A stretch of 64,000 nt of DNA from Drosophila pseudoobscura (Eukaryota; Arthropoda; Insecta; Diptera; Drosophilidae), in NCBI RefSeq assembly GCF_009870125.1, contig NC_046681.1, forward strand, positions 24,822,001 to 24,886,000, given 5' to 3'. This document shows positions 20,958 to 31,636 of this stretch, one piece after another. Numbering within the stretch: the first letter of the stretch is position 1; the number at the start of each line of letters is the position of its first letter. Under the pieces are notes generated by a model. The model searched no databases, was not told the DNA's origin, and saw only the letters and a list, made by a program, of their open reading frames with translations. A program made the translations under genes and the position numbers.

Positions 20958-23171
20958 ATGTGTCCCATTTGTGCCGTACTGCTGCTGCTGGCAACCCTGC
21001 TGACCTTGATCTACATCTTTCTGACCTGGAACTTTGGCTACTGGAAGAGACGAGGCATCCAGACAGCCAAGGCATGGCCCCTTGTCGGCAGCTTTCCCAG
21101 CGTGTTCACCCAGAAGCGGAACATGGCCTACGACATTGATGAAATCTATCGGTAAGGCAGGGTATGATCAGCCCAAGTATCTAGTGATCGTTTTGATCAC
21201 CATTTGCAGGCAGTACAAGAACACGGAAAGCGTTGTGGGTGTGTTCAACACACGGATCCCACAGCTAATGATTCTGTGTCCGGAATATGCGCACAAGATT
21301 TTTGCGGGCGAGTTCCGTAGTTTCCACGACAACGAAATTGGAAAGTTTGTAAGTAAAATTGGATCTGATCAGTGTTAGGTTTTGCTAAACCCAAGTCTTT
21401 CTTTCTCTATAGACAAACAAAAAGGTGGACAAGATCTTGGCCAACAATCCGTTCATACTAACAGGAGAGGATTGGAAGGAGAGGCGCGCTGAGATAACAC
21501 CCGGACTTTCTGCCAATCGGGTAGGTAATAGAGCTCAGATAGTGCTGCTGAATATGTACATAATTAAGGGGGCTTATTTGTATTGTAAGTATACTATATT
21601 CGTGGTGAAAAACGGGAGTGGCTGTAAGTCTACTGATTGCACAACTGAATCATGTAGATTTTTAAAGATACCAAAATTTGGTATTAGGTATGCAAACTGT
21701 GATGCCCATTGAACGTTGTTCATTCCCCGAGAATTGTAAAGCTTGGGAAACCGAATTCGAAAGCAAATCGTACTTCTGGGATGCCTACGCTTATCAAAGT
21801 TATATTTACTATATATACTGCACTCGGTGTTTCAACGCTTTATGCAATGGCTGTAATTGAAGATATTTCGAGACAAGGTTTAAGTTTTCTACAATTTTCG
21901 TTAGAACACATTGAGGTCTCTTTGTTTTAAAAATATGTATATTTAAATTTTAACTACCTTTCTCTATCCACAAAAAAGGTCAAAGCCGTCTATCCAGTGT
22001 CGCAGAGCGTGTGCAAGCATTTTGTGGAATACATCAAACGTCAGCAGCGCATGGCCACCTCCGATGGCATCAATGCAAAGGACCTGTGCCTGTGCTACAC
22101 CACCGAGGTGGTGTCCGACTGTGTGCTGGGAATCTCCGCCCAGAGCTTCACGGAAACCCCCACGCCGCTGGTGGGCATGATCAAGCGCGTGTTCGAGCAG
22201 TCCTTTGGCTTCATCTTCTACACGATGGCGGCGAACCTCTGGCCACCCATTCGAAAGATCTACAGCGTGCCGCTGTTCGCCAAGGAGGTGGAACAATTCT
22301 TCTTCGATATCATGGAAAAGTGCATAATCTTGCGGCGAGAGAATCCTAAGCAACAGCGCGAGGACTTCCTCAACTATATGCTGCAGCTGCAGGAGAAGAA
22401 GGGACTGGACACCACGGAGCTGACATCACACACGATGACGTTCCTCACGGACGGCTTCGAGACCACGGCTTTAGTGCTCTCCCACACGCTCCTGCTGCTC
22501 GGTCGCTATCCGGCGGAGCAGCGGAAGGTGCGCGATGAGATTGGGAAGGGAGATCTAACTTTTGAGCAGCTGAGCGAGCTGCCCTACATCGATGCCTGTA
22601 TTCATGGTAACGAACCACTGACCAACTTCCATTACTCCTCTATTTGGATGATCTTTTAATCCCCAGAAACCTTGCGGCTTTTTGCGCCCCTCCTGTCCGG
22701 CCGCAAATTAGTGACTGAGGCCTACGACTTTGTGAACAAGAACGGTGTGACCGTGCGCGTCCATCCCGGGGATGTGGTGATCATTCCAGCCCATTCTATG
22801 CACCACGATCCGGAGTACTACGAGGATCCAGAGGTGTTCAAGCCGGAGCGTTTCCTGGAAATCAATGGCGGAGTGCGCAAATATCGGGAAGCAGGCGTAT
22901 ACTATGGCTTCGGCGATGGACCACGCGTTTGTCCAGGTGTGTCCAGGGTGCTCCTTTCATTATGAACCGCAGATCAGAATGCAGCATACTCCTTCTGTTT
23001 ATAGGCATGCGGTTCGCTCTCATCCAAGTCAAGGCTGCCTTGGTCGAGATTGTTCAGAACTTTGAGATTAAGGTCAATCCCAAGACGCGATCGGACAACG
23101 AACTCGACGACACCTTCTTCATGGCCACCCTGAAGGGTGGCATCTGGCTGGACTTTGAGGCGCGCAAATAA
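20958..23171 (+). CDS. Cyp28d1: Cytochrome P450 of the Cyp28d lineage
   Basis: Microsomal haem monooxygenase of a family tied to metabolism of plant and other xenobiotic compounds. Exons: 20958-21151, 21210-21348, 21413-21520, 21979-22606, 22667-22936, 23005-23171; 1,506 nt, 501 aa, the usual length. An N-terminal membrane anchor (MCPICAVLLLLATLLTLIYI) is followed by a proline-poor hinge. The I-helix reads TDGFETT, the K-helix ETLR, the meander PERF, and the haem loop FGDGPRVCPG contains the cysteine ligand. All are intact. The sequence closely resembles D. melanogaster Cyp28d1 and Cyp28d2; I cannot choose firmly, and only one copy is present here. The third intron (21521-21978) is 458 bp, against about 58-68 bp for the other introns, suggesting an insertion. 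AATAAA at 23167-23172 overlaps the stop codon. Confidence 0.93.
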
Positions 23172-23271
23172 ACCTTCTCGATCGATTTTAGATCGATTCG
23201 ATCATTGTATATTATTACTACTCAAAGTTACATAGAATTTTGTACCTACAACAAAACCCCAAATCGAATCT

Positions 23272-26180
23272 CTAGTCTCGACTCAGGGCTAATTGAACAA
23301 GGGGCAGCACTTTGATCGAGGACAGATCCGCCAGAATCGACTCAATGTTGTCCAAGGAAGCCACCTGCATGAGGCTCTCCTTGCGGAAGCTTAAGATAAT
23401 AATGGCAAACAGTGGCAGAATCTCCAGACTATCGAAACCCAGTATCTGAAATGAGGGAGCGGCAATTAAGGACTTGTTTCGGAATGTGGTTTAGGGAACT
23501 ACCCACCAAGTCCCAAAGGATCAGGAGCTGATCGGGTGGCAGGTGTCCGGAAAAGGCGCGCATTAGCCATTTGAAAACAACTCGCAAACTGGAAGGAGTT
23601 CAGTTTATTTAAAGGATAAGGAATATTCTCCAACTTGGACTCACGGCTGTATCTGTAGCTCACGGAAGTGCGACCAGAGCTGGGGCTCATAGGTCTGCAG
23701 CAGCTTCTCAAAAAGCAGGCAGAGGCTGACAATGCCCTGGGGATGCGTGTTGATGGTGGTCAGTCGGTGGCAGTATCGTATATAGAACGCACGGAAGGTG
23801 TAGTACAGATTGACGGGCGAGTCGTACAGATAGCAGAACGGAGCGGCGAACATGCAGATCCCGTGGAAGGGCACCACGCCCGAGGGAGGGCCCTCGTACG
23901 TCTTGCCCTTCACCGGGAACGCCTCGTAGTCCACACAGCTCCCAATGTCCGTGTCGCGGGAGAAGCAGAGCAACACCTGGTAGAGCACATCCTCGAACAC
24001 AAAATACTGATCATCGTTGGAGGCCGTTAGCTGGATGTCCTTGAAGACCAGCTTGTCCACGATATGATCCGTAGTCCAAACAGTGTTCCGCAACTTCTGC
24101 CAGTGTTCTATGTCCTGGAGAAAGATTATCAGACATATATATTTCTCTTCTTTAAACGATTGGGTATCCCTTACGTAGTCATGCAGCTTGCTATCGAGCA
24201 CGGCCGCCCAGAGGGCACCTCGATACGGGGCCGGAGTGCAGCCCTTCTTTAGGAATTGCTGGCACATGGGCGCATGTCGGGTCTCCAGAATGCGCTGGCA
24301 CTGCGTTGTTAGGTCCGGCATACCCAGGTAGCCGTCACCCCGCAGCAGATCCGCGAAGTGGGTCCGCAGCTCGAAGAGATTCTTCACGGGCAGAGCAATG
24401 TGCGAGAACTCCCATTGAGGAATTTCGCTGAAGAATAAGGAAACGCTGAGCATAGCACCGTCTGAGGATGGGCTGGGTTTGAGGAGTTGCTTACTCTGTA
24501 TTTTCGGTGGTCTTGGCGGGTCCTTTCAGAGAGAGCAGCACCTCTAGCAGATCCTTGGGCGCGTACACAGGTCGATAGTTGGCTAGGTCTGAAAATTCCA
24601 TGGGAATTCATGAATTTATCAATTTATCGGAGACAAATCTGGGTTGTACTCTCACCCATGCTGTAGTTGCTCAGCTCATTCCATTTGGCCATAAAGTCCT
24701 CGCGATCCGCACTGATGCGGGGCTGTCCATGGAGCGGGACCTTCAGCTCTGTGCACATGGCATTCAAGCTCTTGCGCACCCGTCGATCCCACAGCACCCC
24801 GGCTCTTTTCAGATAGCCCAGGGGATCGCTTAAAGTGGTTTTCTACAAGTAAAAAAAAATGGAATAGAAGGCCATCAAGATTACATCAATTGCCAGATAT
24901 ACTTCAGGAGCCGTAATCTTGACAGCCTTGCCCCGGGGTGCTGAATGGGCTTGCGAATGTTTCAAGTATCTACACCCATAGACAAAAGCCCTGGGAACAG
25001 AATTATAAGTATATATCTATGCCATTATATCTTCGCCGAGGGTGGAATTATTAAAGCTGAAGTGTTTTCACTTACATTTTGACAGTATTATGAAAATATT
25101 TGATATAATATAATTATTTTTATAATTAAAACCAAGTGAATTCTATTCAGTTTCACTATTTGTATAACCGATACTCGAAAAGAGTAAATCTTGAAAACTG
25201 TGGATGCCACAGATTTTCATCCTTTGTTGGGCCGTCATTGATGATGTGTGATATCATAGGACAGACAGACATGGCTCAATTGACTCGTCTATTGATGCTG
25301 ATCAAGAATATATATACTTTATGGGATCGGAAATTCATCCTTCTGGGCGTTACACATAACCACCTTCACCACAAATCTAATATTCGCCGTAAACTCATTT
25401 TGAGTATCAGGTATAAAAAAAGTCAGAGGCGTTTTGCTGATTTCTATTCGCCTGGTATCGAGCTTCGAAATTTCTTAATTTTCGCCCATTCGTCCGACTT
25501 AATTTTCAGCAGGAGGTTGCTGGTTGGATATAGAACCAATCAGCACTTTCGGATGAGCGGAATCAATATTCAACTGCGAGACGGAGAAACGAAGCGCATG
25601 TAAATGCAAACTTTTCGTATACACGTTTTTCACATCTTATGTGAAATGTATATGTTATGTATATGCTTAAAAAGTTATTAATAGTGGTAAGAAGGTGAAA
25701 AATACTGTAAGATATTTTCACATACCTACTAGAAGTATAAAACAATATTTCATAATGTTTGGACGAGCCGTTTGGCTTTATAGATCGGTCTGTAGAGTCC
25801 TCCAAACACTTAAAATTATGAGAGCCCTTGGCCCTTTCCTAATCTTCAGAGATAAAATCTTAAGGCCCTCTTATACGAACAAAATATAGCCCGTCTTGCC
25901 ATCGAGTACTCACCGATAGCTGTTTGGTGGTGGCGGTGGGGTCTGGCTTGGACAGACGACTGCGCACCAGATTGTAGACAATGTTGCGTATCTCTGTCTC
26001 CAGGCCGGCCCCCTTGATGGCATCCTCCAGAGTATTGCGCATGTCGATGGGATCCACATTGGGACTGCAGGCAAGGCGCTGCAGCTCCTTGTAGATGGGT
26101 TCGTAGGACTTGGTGGTTTTGATGGCCGAAATAACCTTGGCTGTCATGTGGTGAATGCTGGCATCCTGCAGTTCCTCCAT
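23272..26180 (-). CDS. TBC-domain protein, TBC1D19-like
   Basis: Rab-GAP-fold protein. Exons in gene order: 26180-25914, 24842-24656, 24588-24495, 24427-24175, 24114-23645, 23588-23507, 23445-23272; 1,527 nt, 508 aa, close to vertebrate TBC1D19. The N-terminal half has no known domain (MEELQDASIHHMTAKVIS). The TBC domain occupies about residues 230-480, opening with RGALWAAVLD and including PPDQLLILWDL near its end. The arginine-finger motif (IxxDxxRT in active GAPs) reads FKDIQLT, with Leu296 where Arg is expected. The YxQG motif reads VPFHG, with His351 in place of Gln. Both finger residues are thus absent, so classical GAP activity is doubtful. The first intron (24843-25913) is 1.07 kb and carries a dispersed repeat. 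The intron at 24115-24174 (60 bp) is stop-free and in frame. The gene is tail to tail with Cyp28d, stops about 100 bp apart. Confidence 0.88.
25225..25390. repeat. Dispersed-repeat fragment in the TBC-gene intron
   Basis: The segment GACAGACAGACATGGCTC ... GATGCTGATCAAGAATATAT resembles a short non-autonomous repeat common in Drosophila introns. Degenerate relatives with GACAGAC, TATTGATGCTGATCAA and TTTGAATA..GGGTA-type blocks occur at about 60778-60895 and 61260-61350. The 155-codon ORF crossing it is a by-product. Confidence 0.5.
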
Positions 26181-26931
26181 TGTTGCTGTCCTGTCCCAGG
26201 ATCCAGCTCTCAGTTCTGTTTCGGTTCCTCTTCAGATCCGCTGGGTTTGCGTTTGTTCAGCCTCCGTCTAATGTTTGCTACTTACTAAATATTTACTTTG
26301 TTTCGGAGTTGTGATTAGCAGCCCCAACAGTTGGGACTTTCTAACAATCGTTTGACTTTTATCGATCAAACATTTTCGCCTGCTTTGATTTGGATTTGGG
26401 CCCGACTGACTCGACTGACTCGACTGACTGCATCCGGAGCTGTCGTCGCTTCATAGTTACGGAATGCACACACTTGTTTGGTTTCACTCGATTCGAATTG
26501 GTCCGCCTTTCGCTTTGGTTTTGGCTTTAACCAGCCGCCCCTCGCAACCGAAAATTCCATTATGTTTTCGTTTGCAATAAATACAGCCAAGGCGCGTGAA
26601 ATTGCTTTCGGTAGATGGTCGGTACACCCACAGACTGGCGTACGCAGCCTTTGCACAATGGGGCTATGGGGGGGAGGAAGCTCTTTGCTTGCCATCTGTC
26701 ATCTGGGCCAACGAGTTGCTGACATGATTGACACTCTGTAGCTACTGCTGCTGCTCCTGTTGATTGCCATGTGGAAAACACAGAAACCCACTCATAATGG
26801 GCAGTGTTGGAATCCCCAACCACATGCCAGTATATTTCCCTAAATATTCTCTTTCCTCAGATTAAATCTGTATGCTTTTTAATTTTGGGAAATTCGAGTA
26901 CATCTAATTGTTTTTTCACATTGTCTTTCAG

Positions 26932-26989
26932 TTGATGGCCCAAATGGATGCCCAGCAGCTGGAGACTCAGAAGATTCAGACGTTTTTTG
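26932..26989 (+). other. Possible orphan exon
   Basis: After a good acceptor (TTTTTTCACATTGTCTTTCAG) an open stretch encodes LMAQMDAQQLETQKIQTFF and then reaches G|GTAGAT, a weak donor; unspliced, it stops at TGA (26998-27000). The amino-acid mix is gene-like, but I cannot connect it to any other exon or family. It may be a remnant. Confidence 0.25.
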
Positions 26990-28731
26990 GTAGATCATGA
27001 ATGACCCTCCATTCAAGTGTAGGAATGAGGCAAATTAAAAACGACCGACATCGATTAAAACGCCCAACAGTGGTAAAATAAGGTAAGTGGTAAGTAGAGT
27101 TGCGACTGACAGGAGAATACTCCTGAGAGTTTACTTCAGTGCATTCCTAATAAGCTTCAGCTGCTGACTCTCGAACTGAACAGAAATGATCAAATAGAAA
27201 GATTAGAAGCAGACCTAACATATGCCCACTGCTTCTTCGAAGCGGTTTCTTTCCTCCATCAATGTTTCTCAAGGATATACAGCATGACAAACTGATTGAG
27301 AAAGGCATCAATGTAGTAGAAAAAGCAACAAAACCAATTAATAAGCGTCCTAGAGTCCTGCATGAACAAGCAATCAACGTCTCAGCGGAATGAACGTTGT
27401 GTTTACTGTGTTGGATCCAAAAATTTCGGTTTTTTTCTCGCTCACTCTCCATGTGATTTGCTGGTAGAGAGAAAGAGAACGAAACACAATAGTTTTCTGG
27501 CTTTTCCTTCTGGCTGTAAATGGTTATCACTTTGCATTTTTGCGGTGGCTAGAAGTCCCGCTGTGCAATTCTGCGGGATTGGTGGATACCTCTAGGAACA
27601 CCTTTACAGACAAAGGGTAACTCTCCTAAGCCAGTGAAATACCTTCTGTTGGGTAGGTGTTCCATTGAGGGCTCAGTAAGGTGAGCACAACAGCCAACAG
27701 CGGAGACACGTTCCCCGACTTCGTCCAGATCTCGCAGAGCTCTGATAGTCGGACGAGATGCACCGCGTTGCATAAACTATTTAAATCAATTTCGGTTCGT
27801 TCAGCCGGACGATACATAATCGTACGTATGCACATATGTATATGCGGAACGCTTGTAATTGAATTTCACGCGGCCAAATTTGGCAGTGGGGCCCAATTCG
27901 GGGCGAATTAATAATCGTAAAGTACTGAATGGATAGGAATTATGATCCTAGGAAGATTGTCCCATGACCAGTTTTTAATTTTTGTCAGATCTGATGAGAA
28001 TTAAATTAAATTTGAATCTTTTATGATGCTTTGATCTCTTTATGAAATTGTGTTTCTTTAAAGATCATTTACTGATCATTCACAAGGCTAATTATAGTCT
28101 TAAGTTATGGCAATTCTTTGATCAATTAACGTACCGCTTCCTCTTCCAGGATACCATGTGTACCTGGTATTGAGTGCGCTCCTGGCGGATACCATTTGTT
28201 TTGGTAATTACATCGTAAATCTTGCCTTAAATTTCATGTCAGCAACGAAATTAGAACTTTTGCCTCCGACGTGGTCACCACTTGGTCTTTTTTTGCCGGG
28301 GCTAATACGAAAAGTACACACAATTTCGTTGAAATATGTAAAAACAATCGAGCCGCAGTATCCCCCATGTGCACCCGCAGCTGAACGGGTGTAGTGCCTC
28401 CTGTCTGGGGACACATTCCAAAAGTGTTTCACGTTTTGTCATAAATAATAAAAATCAAATGACCATCAAAAGTTGCTGCTGCTGTTGCTGATTCTGATGC
28501 TGATGTTGGTGCTGCCTTTGCCAAAAAATGCCGCCGGAAGGTTACCCACAGATACAGAGAACTACTCGTATCCAACATCCAAGTTTCCATTCCCATCCCC
28601 GTACCCGCCAGACTTGGGCGGCCTGTCCATCTTCCTTGATGTCCATTTGCCAGTGCCCGAATGCCTGTTTGTTTGTTTTAACGCAAAAATATAAAACCAA
28701 ATCAACATTTTTGCCCAGAGAACAATTTGCG

Positions 28732-28733
28732 AA

Positions 28734-28766
<33 letters not shown>
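28732..28766. repeat. (GA)n microsatellite
   Basis: Nearly pure GA run with a few AA interruptions in intergenic DNA. Confidence 0.95.
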
Positions 28767-29630
28767 CCATAGCATGCCCCAGTAGTGGGACAGCAGGGCG
28801 GCGGTTAACCGCAGAACCCGCACCAGCAGAGATCTTGTGGAACTACCACCACCACCACCAGTGGGCATCTGTGGCCCACTCACGATCATATGGACAAAAA
28901 TTGCTATAAAGTACTAAAAATACAATTACCGTGAGAAAATCGCGCTGATTTTGTGACTGATTGTGAAGACGTTTATAGTCGATTTTTAGTGACTGAGTGA
29001 CCGACCGACAGACAGACGGACGCACACACTCCGCATGTGGGTGGATGGATAGTACATACAAATGTACATACATATGTATGTACATTCGGTAGTGAGTGTG
29101 TAGAGGAGTGTGTGCTGCTGCTCTTTGCATAACTGTGGCGTGCGCTGCGGTGCGCTCGGTTTTTCCGGCTGCCAGCGGAAAAAAATATGATGGAAGCGAG
29201 ATGACGTCGTCGATGCTCTGGCCCGACCTTAGACATCAGCCGACACCAAAAACCACAACCAAAAACCCCGGCCCCCAGTGCACCTGTAACACTTTGATCT
29301 GATTGAGATTTTTGCGTCTGGCCAGAATCAGTCTCCGGCTGCACCCTCTCCAGCCCCCTCCTCACCGATCCCAGCCCCAGCCCCAGCCGCATTCCGATGG
29401 CTGTTAATAAAGTATTGCGCCAAAAGCCGAAAGCCGAAAGTACGAGTACCCCCTCTGAAGGATGGACAGATGGATGGATGAGGCTGCTACTGGCCCACCT
29501 CTGCCGCCGATGCCGCTGCCGCTGCTTCTGCCACGGCTGCTGCTGCCTTCTGCCTCTGCTGAGGTGGGCTTCTGCCGCCACCGCCGCTGCTGCTGCTGCG
29601 TGACGCTTCCACTAAGCAAAATATGCCGTT

Positions 29631-29744
29631 TATAAATAATGATCTTGGCCAGACGATCGGTTTAGTGCGCGCCCGCAGGCCAACGCAGTTGGAACGCATT
29701 CTAGGACAGCAGATCGCAGATCGCCGCCGCAGCAGCATTCAGTC
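29631..29744 (+). promoter_or_regulatory. TpnC25D: Candidate TpnC25D promoter elements
   Basis: TATAAATA at 29631-29638 is a TATA-box candidate. TCAGTC at 29739-29744 is a perfect initiator match, but it lies about 100 bp downstream, too far for the two to work as one core promoter. Either could mark a start site for the short 5' UTR exon ending at 29822. Confidence 0.3.
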
Positions 29745-29819
29745 AGAGATCGGGAATAGGAGATACACGTTCTATACACACGGAGATCCGCGCCCAGCAG
29801 CCCCACACACAGATACAAA

Positions 29820-30415
29820 ATGGTATCTATCGGTTTATGTTCATGATTGTGCAATCAGCCGTGCAACGGACTAACTTTTCCGCTTACCGCAGGAGGACGA
29901 TGAGAAAATGGACATCATGCGCAAGGCATTCCAAATGTTCGACACACAAAAGACGGGCTTCATCGAGACCCTGCGCCTGAAGACGATCCTCAACAGCATG
30001 GGTCAGATGTTCGAGGAGAGCGAACTGCAGGCCCTGGTCGACGATAACGATCCCGAGGACACGGGCAAGGTGAATTTCGATGGCTTCTGTGCCATTGCCG
30101 CCCATTTCCTCGAGGAGGAGGATGCCGAGGCCATCCAAAAGGAGCTCAAGGAGGCCTTCCGTCTGTACGATCGCGAGGGCAATGGTTACATCACCACCTC
30201 CACCCTCAAGGAGATCCTGGCCGCCCTCGACGACAAGCTATCATCCAGCGATCTCGATGGCATCATTGCCGAGATCGACACGGACGGTTCCGGCACTGTG
30301 GACTTTGATGGTGGGCACTGAGAGAGAGCGCTATAATCTTTTCAGATATATCTGGACTAATCCGTGTGATCTTTTTCCTCTTTCAGAATTCATGGAGATG
30401 ATGGCGGGCGAGTAG
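29820..30415 (+). CDS. TpnC25D: Troponin C, TpnC25D type
   Basis: Calcium-sensing subunit of the muscle thin-filament troponin complex. Exons: 29820-29822 (the ATG alone), 29893-30310, 30387-30415; 450 nt, 149 aa. The first coding exon ends directly after the start codon (AAAATG|GTATCT), so translation runs M-EDDEKMDIMRKAF. Four EF-hand units are present. Only the fourth loop (DTDGSGTVDFDE) is canonical. The first (DTQKTGFIETLR) and third (DREGNGYITTST) lack the position-12 acid, and the second has D-P-E-D-T-G and also lacks it. This suggests a single high-affinity site, as in some insect flight-muscle isoforms. The sequence is nearly identical to D. melanogaster TpnC25D as I remember it. The gene is tail to tail with tkv. 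Confidence 0.93.
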
Positions 30416-31636
30416 AGGGGGAGAGGGAATCATTATTTGCTGACATAAAACCAACGTGGAAACAAGCTTTTGGGTTTAATAATAATTTTTTATTATTTTT
30501 AAATAAATTAACTAAACGCTTTCGTACAAACTTTAGTTCTTGTTTAGGTCTACGTGCAAATACTCAACAAAACAAAATGAAAAATGAAACTGAAACTGAA
30601 TCCAATCGATACATATAGCTAGTTTTAATTATAGCTTACACTCTGCTCTTATGGGATATAGCGTTTACTGTCTAGATCTAGCTTAAACAAAAGGTTACTC
30701 GATAAGACATACATAAGTTAAACAGTTACGGATAGAGATAGAGATACAGATACATATACTACATATATAGTATTTACAGCATCGCTTATAACGATATAAT
30801 ATATATGATGTATGATTAGCGGCCTATAAACATCTGCGCCATATTTACAAAACAAAAACCAAAAGAACCAGGACTCAGATATCCTAAATATTGCTATATA
30901 TACTATATAGTGTGTACATATGTGTTTGTAAATGGGGGCTTAGGCCATCGCTTCCTGGCTTCTGTCTTTACACTCTGTCTTAAGGCAACTAATTCTGTGG
31001 ATTTTACATAAGGCAGCACTTAGTATCTTGCACAATTCGGCAAAGACTTCACTTAAACACTAGACATACAAACAGAAGAGATATACATATATGCATGCTG
31101 GAGTACCTTCGGATCTTGGTAGTTGCGTACAAGAGCTGGCACATAAACTATACTCTCTCGTACGATACTTTTATAATATTATGTTAGATGTAAATTTCGA
31201 ATTTGATGGATTTTGTCGGTCTCTTCGCATATCCCGAATATACATATGTCGTATTTCTGTGCATATAATATTTCTCAAATAGTTAAAGCATTTTTCTAAC
31301 CAAAGATTTTGCATGGGGTACTTATTTGACAAAGATCTTAAATTACATACTCGCTACAGTTCCTAGCTTACAATCAGTGCGGCCCTTAAAGAAACCGTAG
31401 AATAGGCACCTCTGAAAGGATCCTCTCAAGTACAAAACCATCCTTGCACCTGGAGACAGCTTATAATTAGAGACTAACTAGGAAGGGCACAAGACTCTTC
31501 TTTCGATTGAAAACAACAGAAAAAACAGGAAGAAACTAAATGCAACTTAGGTCAAACCTAGAACGAGACTACAAGACATATTTAATATATGCACTAAGGG
31601 GCAGCACAGGGCCACAGGGCCACAGGGACTCAGGGC
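30416..31636. other. Facing 3' UTRs of TpnC25D (+) and tkv (-)
   Basis: The TpnC25D poly(A) signal AATAAA is at 30502-30507. On the opposite strand AATAAA is read at 30494-30489, giving tkv a 3' UTR of about 1.1 kb. The rest is AT-rich with TATA-type runs. No ORF is supported. Confidence 0.6.
30489..30507. terminator. Back-to-back poly(A) signals for tkv (-) and TpnC25D (+)
   Basis: Minus-strand AATAAA (30489-30494) and plus-strand AATAAA (30502-30507) are separated by 7 bp. Cleavage occurs 10-30 nt downstream of each signal, so the two mature 3' ends probably overlap by some tens of bases. Confidence 0.6.

Larger units (their letters stand above)
26181..29600. other. Intergenic region between the TBC gene and TpnC25D
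   Basis: No complete gene is supported. A DRE-like TATCGATC lies at about 26360-26367 upstream of the TBC gene. An ACTGACTCG triplication lies at about 26405-26430. A GA microsatellite spans 28732-28766. Short open frames on both strands are simple-sequence or antisense artefacts. One exon-like segment (26932-26989) is listed separately. Confidence 0.5.
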
